A stretch of 64,000 bases of DNA, taken from Enterococcus_D sp050529585. Its GTDB lineage: Bacteria; Bacillota; Bacilli; Lactobacillales; Enterococcaceae. The first letter of the stretch is position 1. The number at the start of each line of letters is the position of its first letter. The position numbers were made by a program, and so were the translations under genes. The stretch is from assembly GCF_050529585.1 (NCBI RefSeq), contig NZ_CP172882.1, forward strand, positions 62,001 to 126,000, in the 5' to 3' direction. Under the pieces are notes generated by a model. It did no database searches. It had not been told where the DNA came from and saw only the letters and a list, made by a program, of their open reading frames with translations. Positions 17,024 to 25,819 of the stretch are shown one piece after another.

Positions 17024-19447
17024 ATGAAATTTGTAGGTCTGATCGGCACCAATGCCAAACAATCCACCAATCGCCAGTTGGTGACTTTTATGCAACGGGC
17101 ATTTTCTTCCCTTGCAGAAATCGAGATACTTGAAATCAAAGATGTACCTATGTTCAATGAAACACAAGATCAATCGAACAGTCCCGTTATTCAAGCGTTG
17201 AATAACAAAATTATGGCTGCAGACGGTGTGATCATTGCCACACCAGAACACAACCATTCAATTCCTTCTGCGTTAAAGAGTGTCTTAGAATGGCTTTCTT
17301 TCAACCTGCATCCTTTTGATGGGAAACCTGTCATGATCGTAGGGGCTTCTTACGATATTCAAGGATCGTCACGGGCACAATTGCATCTGAGACAAATTTT
17401 AGATGCACCTGGCGTGAATGCAACAGTGATGCCTGGAAATGAGTTTTTATTAGGTCGTGCCCACCAAGCTTTTGATGAACAAGGAGATTTAAAAGATCAA
17501 CGAACGATCGACTTTTTAGAAAGTTGTTTCCGTAAATTTATGCGTTTTACCGAAGTAGCAAACATCTTGAATGAACCAGAAGAAATCTCTTATCAACCAG
17601 GGGCTTATACAGTGACTGCCCCAGGGCATAATGGTGATTTGCCAATGGTGGTGACAGTCAGTGAAGAACGGATCGAAGCGATTGATATTGATACTTCTGG
17701 TGAATCAGAAGGGATCGCAGATGTCGTGTTCGTCAGAATTCCTCAAGAAATCATTGAAGGGCAAACCTTAAATGTTGATGCGATATCTGGGGCTTCTGTT
17801 ACGAGTAATGGCGTTGTAGATGGTGTGGCTAAAGCAGTCAAAATGGCAGGTGCCAATCCAGATATTTTACGTAAGCGTCCGAAAGCTGCAAGTGCAATGC
17901 GTACAGAAGATGAAACGTATACGACAGATGTTATCGTCGTTGGCGGAGGCGGTGCGGGGTTAAGTGCTGCAGCCAGTGTGTTGCAAGCCGGCAAAGATGT
18001 GATCATTGTAGAAAAATTCCCAGCAATCGGTGGCAATACCGTGCGCACCGGTGGACCGATGAATGCTGCAGATCCAAGTTGGCAAAATGGTTTTGCTGCC
18101 TTGCCAGGGGAACGAAGTGCGTTGGAAGAAGTTTTCGCAATCGATGAATCAGAGATTGATGCGGAATATCTGAGCGATTTCCAAACATTGAAAGCGCAAA
18201 TCAGTGCTTATTTATCAGAAACTACACCAGAAAAAGAGTATCTTTTTGACTCAGCGCTATGGCATCGAATCCAGACTTACTTGGGCGGAAAGCGGAAAGA
18301 TTTAGCTGGCCGACCTATTTATGGCGAATATGATTTAGTGAAAATTTTGACAGATGAAGCCTTGGCATCTGTTAAATGGTTAGAAGAAATCGGTGTCGAT
18401 TTTGATACCAATCATGTCGATATGCCAGTGGGTGCGAAATGGAGACGGGGACATAAACCTGTTAAAAATGAGGGCTATGCGTTTGTTTCTGCGTTGCATG
18501 ATTTTGTCGATGAACACGGGGGCAAGATTTTGACAGATACACCTGTAAAAGAGTTGATCATTGAAGATGGCCAAGTCGTAGGTATCATTGGTGAAGGGCG
18601 AAATGGTCAAACTGTAACGATTTACGGCAAAGCTGTCGTATTAGCTTCGGGCGGCTTTGGCGCCAATACGAAAATGTTGAAACAATATAATACCTATTGG
18701 ACGGAAATTGAGGATGATATCAAAACTTCAAATTCACCTGCAATTACCGGTGACGGCATCAAATTAGGCGAAAGTGCCGGTGCTGCTTTAGTAGGTATGG
18801 GCTTCTCACAAATGATGCCAGTATCTGATCCACATACAGGCGCTTTATTCAGCGGTTTGCAAGTACCGCCAGCGAACTTTGTGATGGTCAACCAATCAGG
18901 CAAACGTTTTGTGAATGAATATGAGAGCCGCGATGTCTTGACGCAGGCTGCGATTGACAATGGGGGACTGTTTTATTTGATTGCTGACGAAGAAATCAAA
19001 AAAACTGCCTATAATACAAGCCAAGAAAAAATCGATAAACAAGTGGCAGCGGGCACCTTATTCCGAGCTGACACATTGGCTGATTTAGCAACCCAAATCA
19101 ATGTTGCGCCGGAAGTATTGATCGATACGATTGAAAAGTATAATCGTTATGTGGATGCTGGACGTGACCCCGAATTTGGCAAAGACGTTTTTGATTTGAA
19201 AGTTGTTCAAGCGCCATTTTATGCTACACCACGGAAACCGGCTGTCCATCATACAATGGGCGGATTAAAAATCGATCCGCAGACACATGTGTTAACAGAA
19301 GAAGGGCATGTGATCAAAGGATTGTATGCTGCAGGCGAAGTCGCAGGTGGTATCCATGCGGGAAATAGACTAGGCGGAAACTCTTTAACGGATATCTTTA
19401 CCTTTGGTCGTATTGCAGGCAAAACTGCTGTAGCAGAACATCTTTAA
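17024..19447 (+). CDS. hcrB: Three-domain flavin enoate reductase (HcrB-like; annotated elsewhere as fumarate reductase)
   Basis: An 807-residue cytosolic protein. Residues 1-190 are an NAD(P)H:FMN reductase domain, about 200-285 an FMN_bind domain with motif DAISGAS (D252 to S258, S258 the likely FMN attachment site), and about 300-807 an FAD-binding fumarate-reductase-like domain (VIVVGGGGAGLSAAASVLQA). R636 (ESRD), H742/H743 (HHTMGG) and R782 (NRLGGN) match catalytic Arg/His residues of soluble fumarate reductases. However, the substrate-binding QxHPT motif of those enzymes reads QMMPV here (M598 in place of His), which argues for another 2-enoate such as a cinnamic acid. GTG/ATG choice: ATG 17024 follows GAGGGGAA; an upstream ATG at 16991 overlaps the previous gene. 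Confidence 0.85.
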   Translation: MKFVGLIGTNAKQSTNRQLVTFMQRAFSSLAEIEILEIKDVPMFNETQDQSNSPVIQALNNKIMAADGVIIATPEHNHSIPSALKSVLEWLSFNLHPFDGKPVMIVGASYDIQGSSRAQLHLRQILDAPGVNATVMPGNEFLLGRAHQAFDEQGDLKDQRTIDFLESCFRKFMRFTEVANILNEPEEISYQPGAYTVTAPGHNGDLPMVVTVSEERIEAIDIDTSGESEGIADVVFVRIPQEIIEGQTLNVDAISGASVTSNGVVDGVAKAVKMAGANPDILRKRPKAASAMRTEDETYTTDVIVVGGGGAGLSAAASVLQAGKDVIIVEKFPAIGGNTVRTGGPMNAADPSWQNGFAALPGERSALEEVFAIDESEIDAEYLSDFQTLKAQISAYLSETTPEKEYLFDSALWHRIQTYLGGKRKDLAGRPIYGEYDLVKILTDEALASVKWLEEIGVDFDTNHVDMPVGAKWRRGHKPVKNEGYAFVSALHDFVDEHGGKILTDTPVKELIIEDGQVVGIIGEGRNGQTVTIYGKAVVLASGGFGANTKMLKQYNTYWTEIEDDIKTSNSPAITGDGIKLGESAGAALVGMGFSQMMPVSDPHTGALFSGLQVPPANFVMVNQSGKRFVNEYESRDVLTQAAIDNGGLFYLIADEEIKKTAYNTSQEKIDKQVAAGTLFRADTLADLATQINVAPEVLIDTIEKYNRYVDAGRDPEFGKDVFDLKVVQAPFYATPRKPAVHHTMGGLKIDPQTHVLTEEGHVIKGLYAAGEVAGGIHAGNRLGGNSLTDIFTFGRIAGKTAVAEHL

Positions 19448-19554
19448 ACTTGAATGATACGTGTGCAGACATGATGCTGCGCACGTTCATTCAGCACATT
19501 ATTGTGAAAAATATAACAAAAAGAATGTAATTGTATCAGGATGGAGGAAAATAA

Positions 19555-20784
19555 ATGAAAACTACTATCAATCGTTGGCAAATCTTGATTGCATCGACAA
19601 TGGTCTTGCTTTGTACCGGTGCAGTATATGCTTTTAGTGTATTTGCGTCCCCCCTTAGCCAACTAAAAAGCTGGTCAATGCCTGAAATTATGCTGGCTTT
19701 TACGATCAATGCGGCTGTTGGACCAATCACGATGATTCTAGGCGGCCTGTTAACGGATCGTGGCTGGGCAAAACGGGTGATCGTTTCTGGCGGTGTTTTG
19801 TTTGGACTGGGCTTTTTCTTGACCGGATTTGCTACTTCCCCAGCGATGCTTTATTTAACATATGGTGTGCTTGCTGGTTTAGGCCAAGGATTTGCTTATT
19901 CTGCTTGTCTGAGTAATACGATCCGTTTGTTTCCAGATAAACGCGGTTTGGCTTCAGGATTGATCACGGCAGGAATGGGTGGCGCCGCGATTATTGCCGC
20001 ACCCATTGCCAATCGTTTGATTGAAAGCCAAGATGTCTTAGCCGCTTTCCGGGTATTGGGCATTGCGTATGTCGTGGTTGTGTGCGTCGCAAGTCTATTT
20101 ATCAAAAAAGCGCCGGCAGACTACCGACCTGCTGGTTGGACACCAGCTTCAACTGCTGGACCAAAACAGCAGATCAATCTTACATGGCAAGAAATGCTGA
20201 AAACGCCGACTTTTTATTTAGTGATCGTGATGTTGTGCGCCGGTGCATTTTCTGGCTTGATGATTGCCTCAAACGCTGCGGTGATTGGTCAAAGCATGTT
20301 TGATCTGACACCTGCAATAGCAGCAATGTATGTTAGCTTGTATTCACTAAGCAATTGCTTTGGACGTGTGATTTGGGGAACTGTTTCTGATAAAATTGGT
20401 CGGACCCAAACGTTGATGATTATCTATGGTGTTGTTGCCTTATCCTTATTTATTTTAACAGTTGGTCAATCGACCACGATTTTTACGATTGGAATCGTTG
20501 GATTGGGCTTATGTTTTGGCGGTGTAATGGGTGTTTTCCCAGCGATTGTAATGGAAAATTACGGGCCAATCAATCAAGGGGTCAATTATGGAATCGTCTT
20601 TATTGGTTACTCAACTGCGGCCTTTTTTGGTCCACGAGCGGCAGCAGGTATTGCTGCGAATAACCAAGGTGATTTTACCAAAGCTTTTTATACAGCAATC
20701 TTTCTAGCGATCGCTGGCCTTGCGTTGACAATAGGCTATGCAATACTCAAGAAATCAAAAAAACCTATACCAACAATGAAGTAA
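19555..20784 (+). CDS. OFA-family major facilitator transporter (HcrC-like position)
   Basis: A 409-residue transporter with about 12 helices of the oxalate/formate antiporter family. The N-terminal WQILIASTMVLLCTGAVYAF and the loop GLLTDRGWAKRV between helices 2 and 3 are typical. It follows the reductase by 107 bases with no terminator and has GGAGG before ATG 19555. Its likely job is to import the unsaturated acid or exchange it for the reduced product. In L. plantarum the last gene of the hcr operon occupies this place. Substrate unproven. Confidence 0.82.
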   Translation: MKTTINRWQILIASTMVLLCTGAVYAFSVFASPLSQLKSWSMPEIMLAFTINAAVGPITMILGGLLTDRGWAKRVIVSGGVLFGLGFFLTGFATSPAMLYLTYGVLAGLGQGFAYSACLSNTIRLFPDKRGLASGLITAGMGGAAIIAAPIANRLIESQDVLAAFRVLGIAYVVVVCVASLFIKKAPADYRPAGWTPASTAGPKQQINLTWQEMLKTPTFYLVIVMLCAGAFSGLMIASNAAVIGQSMFDLTPAIAAMYVSLYSLSNCFGRVIWGTVSDKIGRTQTLMIIYGVVALSLFILTVGQSTTIFTIGIVGLGLCFGGVMGVFPAIVMENYGPINQGVNYGIVFIGYSTAAFFGPRAAAGIAANNQGDFTKAFYTAIFLAIAGLALTIGYAILKKSKKPIPTMK

Positions 20785-20794
20785 TAGTGTGTCG

Positions 20795-20826
20795 AAACGG
20801 CTGTCATAGAGACAGTCGTTTTTTCA
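20795..20826 (+). terminator. Terminator of the enoate reductase operon
   Basis: Arms AAACGGCTGTC and GACAGTCGTTT followed by T residues. Confidence 0.85.
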
Positions 20827-21020
20827 TTTGTGTACTGTACGCAACAGGTTCACATCTTCGTTGGCTTTATACCAAGCCTATGTGTATGTGAAATCAAATC
20901 TGGTTGTTGCATGAGAATTGCTTGCTGATGCTTCATCATTTATTCATATTAATCCACCCTTTTTTAATAATTCATGTTACAATAAAAAAGATGAGTAAAG
21001 TGAATTTTCGGAGGGATCAA

Positions 21021-23114
21021 ATGACATTACGAAAAGAACGGCGTCGGCTAGAGCAACGTCTTAAACGTACACAATATACCAAAAAGAGTATTACCATGGC
21101 TACAACTTTAGTTGCGGGGTCAACATTTATCCCAACGCTAGGGCATGCAGCCGAAAATGCCACAACTGAAACAACAGATGCACAAGCAGAAATCGCTGGG
21201 CAATCGACAGACAATTCGACAGCAGCAACTGTTGATTCGACGATCGAATCAACGACAACGACCGACACAACAAATCAGTCAGAGGCGACAGTCAATAGTG
21301 AGTTGGAGAGTGAAACGAACACCTCAGCGTCCACTGAAACGAGTGAGACGAGTGACACACAAACTTCGGCAGAAACGAACGTCAATGAATCAACTGACAC
21401 GACCGCAACAGTTCCTACGATCAGCCGAGCGCTATTAGCAAGAACAGCCATCGATACGAATGGCTTTATCGCACAAATTTGTGGGCATGCAACGGAAGTA
21501 GCTGCTGCCAATGATTTGTATGCATCCGTAATGATGGCGCAAGCAATTTTAGAATCTGGGTGGGGAACGTCTACCTTGACAACGACTGCCAATAATATGT
21601 TTGGGATCAAAGGCAGCTACAATGGCGAATCGGTGACCATGAATACATATGAAGATGATGGTTCAGGTAATTATTATTTGATCAGCGCAAAATTCCGCAA
21701 ATATCCTTCATTGAAGGAATCGTTCCAAGACAATGCTTATGTGTTGAGAAATACCAGTTTTTCTAGTGGGAATTATTATTATAGTGGTGCTTGGAAAAGC
21801 AATACGACGTCCTATACGCAAGCGACTGCGTGGCTCCAAGGCCGATATGCTACAGATACATCGTATGCAAGTAAATTAAATAATTTGATCAGTACCTATA
21901 ACCTCACGCAATATGATACGGGCAACAGCAACGGGAGTAACGGCAGCAACAATAATGTCTCTTCAGATGAAACGGCAATCAGTCAACAAATGAAAACGAC
22001 AGCTGCGATGAATATACGCCAAGATGCATCGACCAGTGCGACAATTACTGGATCTGTGGCTGCAAATACCACAATCAGTGTCACGGCTTCTAAAACTGGA
22101 ACGGCTGTAAATGGAACGACGACTTGGTATAAAATAGCAGGAAAAGGCTGGGTCAGTGGTGCGTATTTAACCAAAGTCAGTGGCGATACGTCAAGCAATA
22201 ACAGCAACTCAAGCAATAACTCAAGTAGTGGTACATCGATCAACAAACAGATGAAGACGACAGCTGCGATGAATATTCGTTCTGATGCATCAACCAGCAG
22301 TACCATTGTTGGCGCTCTTGCTTCAGGGACGACAGTTACTGCCACAAAAACCAAGACAGGTACATCAGTCAATGGCAACAAAACGTGGTATTATGTATCA
22401 GGAAAAGGTTGGGTCAGTGGCGCCTATCTGACGGAAGTATCAACAAATAGTTCAAATTCAAGCAGCAACAGCAATACAACGATCAATCAAAAAATGAAAA
22501 CCACCGCAGCACTCAATGTCCGTTCCTCTGCATCAACCAGCAGCAGTGTGGTCGCGACATTGACTCAAGGTGCGACGGTGACAGTGACAGCAACCAAAAC
22601 AGGTACATCAGTCAATGGCAACAAAACGTGGTATTATGTATCAGGAAAAGGCTGGGTCAGTGGTGCGTATGTGACTAGTGTGAATGCTTCCTCAAATTCG
22701 TCCAGTTCATCTAATGCGTCAACATCGATCAATCAAAAAATGAAAACCACTGCTACCTTGAATATTCGTTCTTCTGCCTCGACCAGTAGTTCGATTGCAG
22801 GTTCATTGAGTAAAGGCGCGACGGTCACTGTAACGGCAAGTAAAACTGGAACGACAGTGAATGGAACGAATAAATGGTATTATGTGTCAGGCAAGGGTTG
22901 GGTCAGCGGTGCGTACTTAACGACCGTATCTAGTTCTGCAAACACATCAAGTACATCCAGCAGTTCAAAAACAACCTACCATACCGTTAAGTCTGGGGAC
23001 AGTCTATGGGCATTGGCACAAAAATATGGTACGAGCATCAGCAACATCACTGCTTGGAATAAACTAAGCAGCAATGTGATTTATGTAGGACAGAAATTGA
23101 TCGTTGCTAAATAA
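21021..23114 (+). CDS. Secreted glucosaminidase-type autolysin with SH3b repeats and LysM
   Basis: A 697-residue peptidoglycan hydrolase. After a basic start (TLRKERRRLEQRLKRTQ) comes a signal peptide ending near GHAAEN, then about 100 residues of Thr/Ser/Glu-rich linker, then a glucosaminidase domain (around residues 150-300; MMAQAILESGWGTS contains the catalytic Glu region, followed by NNMFGIKG). Four bacterial SH3 repeats follow, each ending in GKGWVSGAY, and a C-terminal LysM (YHTVKSGDSLWALAQKYG). It should cut glycan strands during growth or cell separation. ATG 21021 behind CGGAGGGA is preferred; ORFs from 20904 or 20991 only add a non-signal extension. It stands alone. Confidence 0.9.
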   Translation: MTLRKERRRLEQRLKRTQYTKKSITMATTLVAGSTFIPTLGHAAENATTETTDAQAEIAGQSTDNSTAATVDSTIESTTTTDTTNQSEATVNSELESETNTSASTETSETSDTQTSAETNVNESTDTTATVPTISRALLARTAIDTNGFIAQICGHATEVAAANDLYASVMMAQAILESGWGTSTLTTTANNMFGIKGSYNGESVTMNTYEDDGSGNYYLISAKFRKYPSLKESFQDNAYVLRNTSFSSGNYYYSGAWKSNTTSYTQATAWLQGRYATDTSYASKLNNLISTYNLTQYDTGNSNGSNGSNNNVSSDETAISQQMKTTAAMNIRQDASTSATITGSVAANTTISVTASKTGTAVNGTTTWYKIAGKGWVSGAYLTKVSGDTSSNNSNSSNNSSSGTSINKQMKTTAAMNIRSDASTSSTIVGALASGTTVTATKTKTGTSVNGNKTWYYVSGKGWVSGAYLTEVSTNSSNSSSNSNTTINQKMKTTAALNVRSSASTSSSVVATLTQGATVTVTATKTGTSVNGNKTWYYVSGKGWVSGAYVTSVNASSNSSSSSNASTSINQKMKTTATLNIRSSASTSSSIAGSLSKGATVTVTASKTGTTVNGTNKWYYVSGKGWVSGAYLTTVSSSANTSSTSSSSKTTYHTVKSGDSLWALAQKYGTSISNITAWNKLSSNVIYVGQKLIVAK
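21979..22930 (+). repeat. Four tandem SH3b-coding repeats
   Basis: Four units of about 240 bases, beginning near 21985, 22243, 22482 and 22729, separated by Ser/Asn-rich linkers. Units 2 and 3 share long identical stretches through the NGNKTWYYVSGKGWVSGAY part, so repeat number may change by recombination. Confidence 0.85.
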
Positions 23115-23200
23115 GGCGTCTCATCCCATGGATACTGTAAACATCAGACAGTAGGGATAAGCAGTCAAAGATATATAGAAAAAAACAATGTCAGCAATAT

Positions 23201-23232
23201 GCACCTTAGTCATTGACTAAGGTGCTTTTTTT
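23201..23232 (+). terminator. Terminator after the autolysin gene
   Basis: Perfect 12-base arms (GCACCTTAGTCA and its complement) followed by T residues. Confidence 0.85.
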
Positions 23233-23269
23233 CGTCAAAATATAGAAAAACAAAAAGGGGTGAAGGAAA

Positions 23270-24151
23270 TTGAAAAAAATCGTTTATAAAGGGATGATGG
23301 AGGGTCTATCTATGGATCGTTCTTTTCGTGAGAAAAAATATGATATGATCAAACATTGGCATCCTGAATGTGAGCTGCAATACTATATTGATGGTCATCG
23401 GTCTTTTTTCATAGATGAAGAAGAATATCATGTCCAGGCGGGATCACTTGTATTGATCAAACCGCAGAGCATTCATCGGACGTATTCAGGCAAACACCTT
23501 TATCATGACCGAATACTTTTACTGTTGGACACAGATAAGTTCGAGCCTGTCTCCCACTATTTGCAGCAGGATTTGGCTGCTTTTTTTGCACAGTACCATG
23601 GATTGACACAAATACCGCCGGCACAGCAAGAGCGTGTGCATCTGTTATTACAGACAATGGCAGATGAAGTGATTGAAAAGAAACATGGGTATCGACAATT
23701 GGTTGGTTTGAAGCTAATGGAGCTGTGTCTAATGATTCAACGTATACAAGATCGAAACCAAGCAATCATCCCCGTGAAAGTATCTGGTCCTACATCAGAT
23801 GCCCGTGCCAATCAAATCAAACAATATATTCGTGCGCATTTAGCCGAGCGTCTATACATTCAACAAATAGCAGAAGAATTTTACGTGGATCAATCATACC
23901 TTTGCCATCTATTCAAAAATGCAACTGGGTACACAATTACAGAGTATGCCAATATCTATCGCGTAAAGGAAGCCCAACGTTTATTAGAGGATACTGATTT
24001 AAGTCTGACCAATATCGCTGAATTGACGGGCTTCAAGCACATCACGTATTTCAATCGTGTATTTAATAAGTACACGGAAACTTCTCCGCTGCAATATCGC
24101 AAAAAACAGAGCAATTATAAGAAAAGTTTGCGTGAAAAGAATAATTTCTAA
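23270..24151 (+). CDS. AraC-family regulator of the uronate oligosaccharide locus
   Basis: A 293-residue regulator with an N-terminal cupin-like sensor (HWHPECELQYYIDGHRSFFI, then AGSLVLIKPQSIHR) and a C-terminal double helix-turn-helix (about 185-285: YIQQIAEEFYVDQSYLCHLF, then SLTNIAELTGFKHITYFNRV). It probably senses the imported sugar and activates the transporter and hydrolase genes that follow. TTG 23270 is placed well behind AAGGGGTG; an ATG at 23294 is possible. About 200 bases separate it from the binding protein gene. Confidence 0.88.
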   Translation: MKKIVYKGMMEGLSMDRSFREKKYDMIKHWHPECELQYYIDGHRSFFIDEEEYHVQAGSLVLIKPQSIHRTYSGKHLYHDRILLLLDTDKFEPVSHYLQQDLAAFFAQYHGLTQIPPAQQERVHLLLQTMADEVIEKKHGYRQLVGLKLMELCLMIQRIQDRNQAIIPVKVSGPTSDARANQIKQYIRAHLAERLYIQQIAEEFYVDQSYLCHLFKNATGYTITEYANIYRVKEAQRLLEDTDLSLTNIAELTGFKHITYFNRVFNKYTETSPLQYRKKQSNYKKSLREKNNF

Positions 24152-24283
24152 TATAGAGATTGTGATTGTTTGCGCATTCCATGGGTAGTCAAAAACAAAA
24201 TAGTATAAAAATGCGCGAAATCTATCACACATTTGTGCAAGTATTTCTTCTCTATTGTTGTCATAAATCTTATTGGTTAAAAT

Positions 24284-24323
24284 AAGAAAGCGAATACACG
24301 TTAATTAAAAAATGATAACGTGT
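24284..24323. promoter_or_regulatory. Cre-like sequence and inverted repeat before the binding protein gene
   Basis: ACACGTTA (24296-24303) and TAACGTGT (24316-24323) form a perfect inverted repeat with a 12-base spacer, 25 bases before the gene. Overlapping it at 24284-24299 is a cre-like sequence with two mismatches to WTGNAANCGNWNNCWW. Together they suggest local and catabolite control, but AraC proteins usually prefer direct repeats. Confidence 0.4.
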
Positions 24324-24348
24324 GCATAAAGTGAAGGAGGAAACATAG

Positions 24349-25698
24349 ATGAAGAAAAAGTATCTCAAATTGGGTATGGTAGGTCTATTTAGCACAATGG
24401 TACTTGCAGGTTGCGGATCTGGCAATCAAACAGGCAGTAATACGAATGGCAGTGAAGCAGGAGGCGATCCATTAGAAGAGGAAGTAACGATCAAGTTTTC
24501 ATGGTGGGGTGCTGATAATCGGCATGATGCGATGCAAGATGTTGTCGATCTTTTTGAAGAAGAGTACCCAAATATCAAAGTGGACGTTGAATATGGCGCA
24601 TGGGATGGTTGGCAAGAAAAGACCTTAACGCAATTATCAGGAAAAACGGAAGCTGATGTGATGCAAGTCAATTATAATTGGCTCTTCTCATTTGGGAAAG
24701 GGAAGAATATCTTTTTGGATCTGAACGAAGTGCGTGACTATCTTACTTTGGACAATTGGGAAAGCTCATTTCTTGAAGCCATGCAAGTAGATGGAGAACA
24801 AGCGGCTGTTCCACATGGGATGACGGGGCGCGTACCACTAATGAACCAAGCACTCTACCAATCAAATGGCTTGGATCTGCCCTTGACGTATGATGATTTG
24901 CTGGAGGCGGGTACTGTGATCGCCAAAGACAATACAGCTACTGGGGAGGACAATCAATATGCATATATGAATGTTGGTGAGTTCTCATTAGATTTATTTA
25001 TCGCGCAAATGCTATACAACTATACTGGAAAAATCATGCAAACTGATGGCACTGTGAATTATACAGTGGAGGAAGTCAAAGATGTTTTAGAGCGATATAA
25101 AGCGTTGGAAGATGCCGGCGCGTTGCCTAACTTTGCCCAAACTAGCCCAATCGACACTGAATCAAATCCCCAATGGGTCGAGGGAAATGCGGGTTCCGTC
25201 TATGAATGGGCGAACTCACTGGCTAAATGGACTGCCTCGTACAAAGGCGGCGATGCCATGGATGAAATCGTTGTTGGTGATTTTCTGCAAGTAGATGCAG
25301 ACACGCAACCGAATGTTTACGTGAAACCTAATTTTGGCTATGCGATTTCTCGGAATACCAAACACCCAGAAGCGGCAGCAACATTCATCGAGTTCCTCTT
25401 CACAAACGAAGCAGCTGTTAAAGCTTCTGGCGATGCATTGGGTATTTCCAGCAATAGTATAACTTATGACTATCAAGTGGCGAATGAATTGGTTGAAGGA
25501 GCTGTTGCCCAAGGGTATGAGAAACTAGACCAATATGCCCAAACAGTTTTGGATCCTTATTTTGAAGATGAAAACGTGCGTGGTGAACGCTATACAGTCT
25601 ACGAAGCCTATCGTACAGGTAAGTTTGATGCAGAAGAAGCGGCGCAACAATTCATTGATAAACAACAAGCTGCTCTTGATAAATACTATCAAGAATAA
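24349..25698 (+). CDS. Sugar ABC transporter substrate-binding lipoprotein
   Basis: A 449-residue family 1 solute-binding lipoprotein. The signal peptide ends in the lipobox LAGC with C22 as the lipidated residue, followed by a flexible Gly/Ser/Asn linker. The mature part begins VTIKFSWWGADNRHDAMQDV, typical of oligosaccharide binders. It delivers sugar to the two permeases encoded next. AAGGAGG precedes ATG 24349. The GH105 enzyme at the end of the operon points to unsaturated uronic acid oligosaccharides as cargo. Confidence 0.92.
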   Translation: MKKKYLKLGMVGLFSTMVLAGCGSGNQTGSNTNGSEAGGDPLEEEVTIKFSWWGADNRHDAMQDVVDLFEEEYPNIKVDVEYGAWDGWQEKTLTQLSGKTEADVMQVNYNWLFSFGKGKNIFLDLNEVRDYLTLDNWESSFLEAMQVDGEQAAVPHGMTGRVPLMNQALYQSNGLDLPLTYDDLLEAGTVIAKDNTATGEDNQYAYMNVGEFSLDLFIAQMLYNYTGKIMQTDGTVNYTVEEVKDVLERYKALEDAGALPNFAQTSPIDTESNPQWVEGNAGSVYEWANSLAKWTASYKGGDAMDEIVVGDFLQVDADTQPNVYVKPNFGYAISRNTKHPEAAATFIEFLFTNEAAVKASGDALGISSNSITYDYQVANELVEGAVAQGYEKLDQYAQTVLDPYFEDENVRGERYTVYEAYRTGKFDAEEAAQQFIDKQQAALDKYYQE

Positions 25699-25705
25699 GT
25701 AAATG

Positions 25706-25748
25706 GAAAAAGGAACGAAGTCGTTTTCGTGCAGTCGTTCCTTTTTCT
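25706..25748 (+). terminator. Hairpin between binding protein and permease genes
   Basis: Arms GAAAAAGGAACGA and TCGTTCCTTTTTC with a trailing T run. Such internal terminators commonly let the binding protein be made in excess over the permeases. Confidence 0.75.
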
Positions 25749-25819
25749 ATACCATTGATCATAATCGAAATCTGTAAATGAGGTTTTTTGAATCGACAAA
25801 ATGAAAAGAGGCAAGAAAA

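Noticed and set aside
17024..19447. Fumarate reductase as the specific function
   Set aside because: The QxHPT motif is replaced by QMMPV, and the gene context matches an enoate or hydroxycinnamate reductase better.
21017..22381. Antisense ORFs across the autolysin gene
   Set aside because: They are frame shadows of the Thr/Ser-rich and repeat regions without ribosome binding sites.
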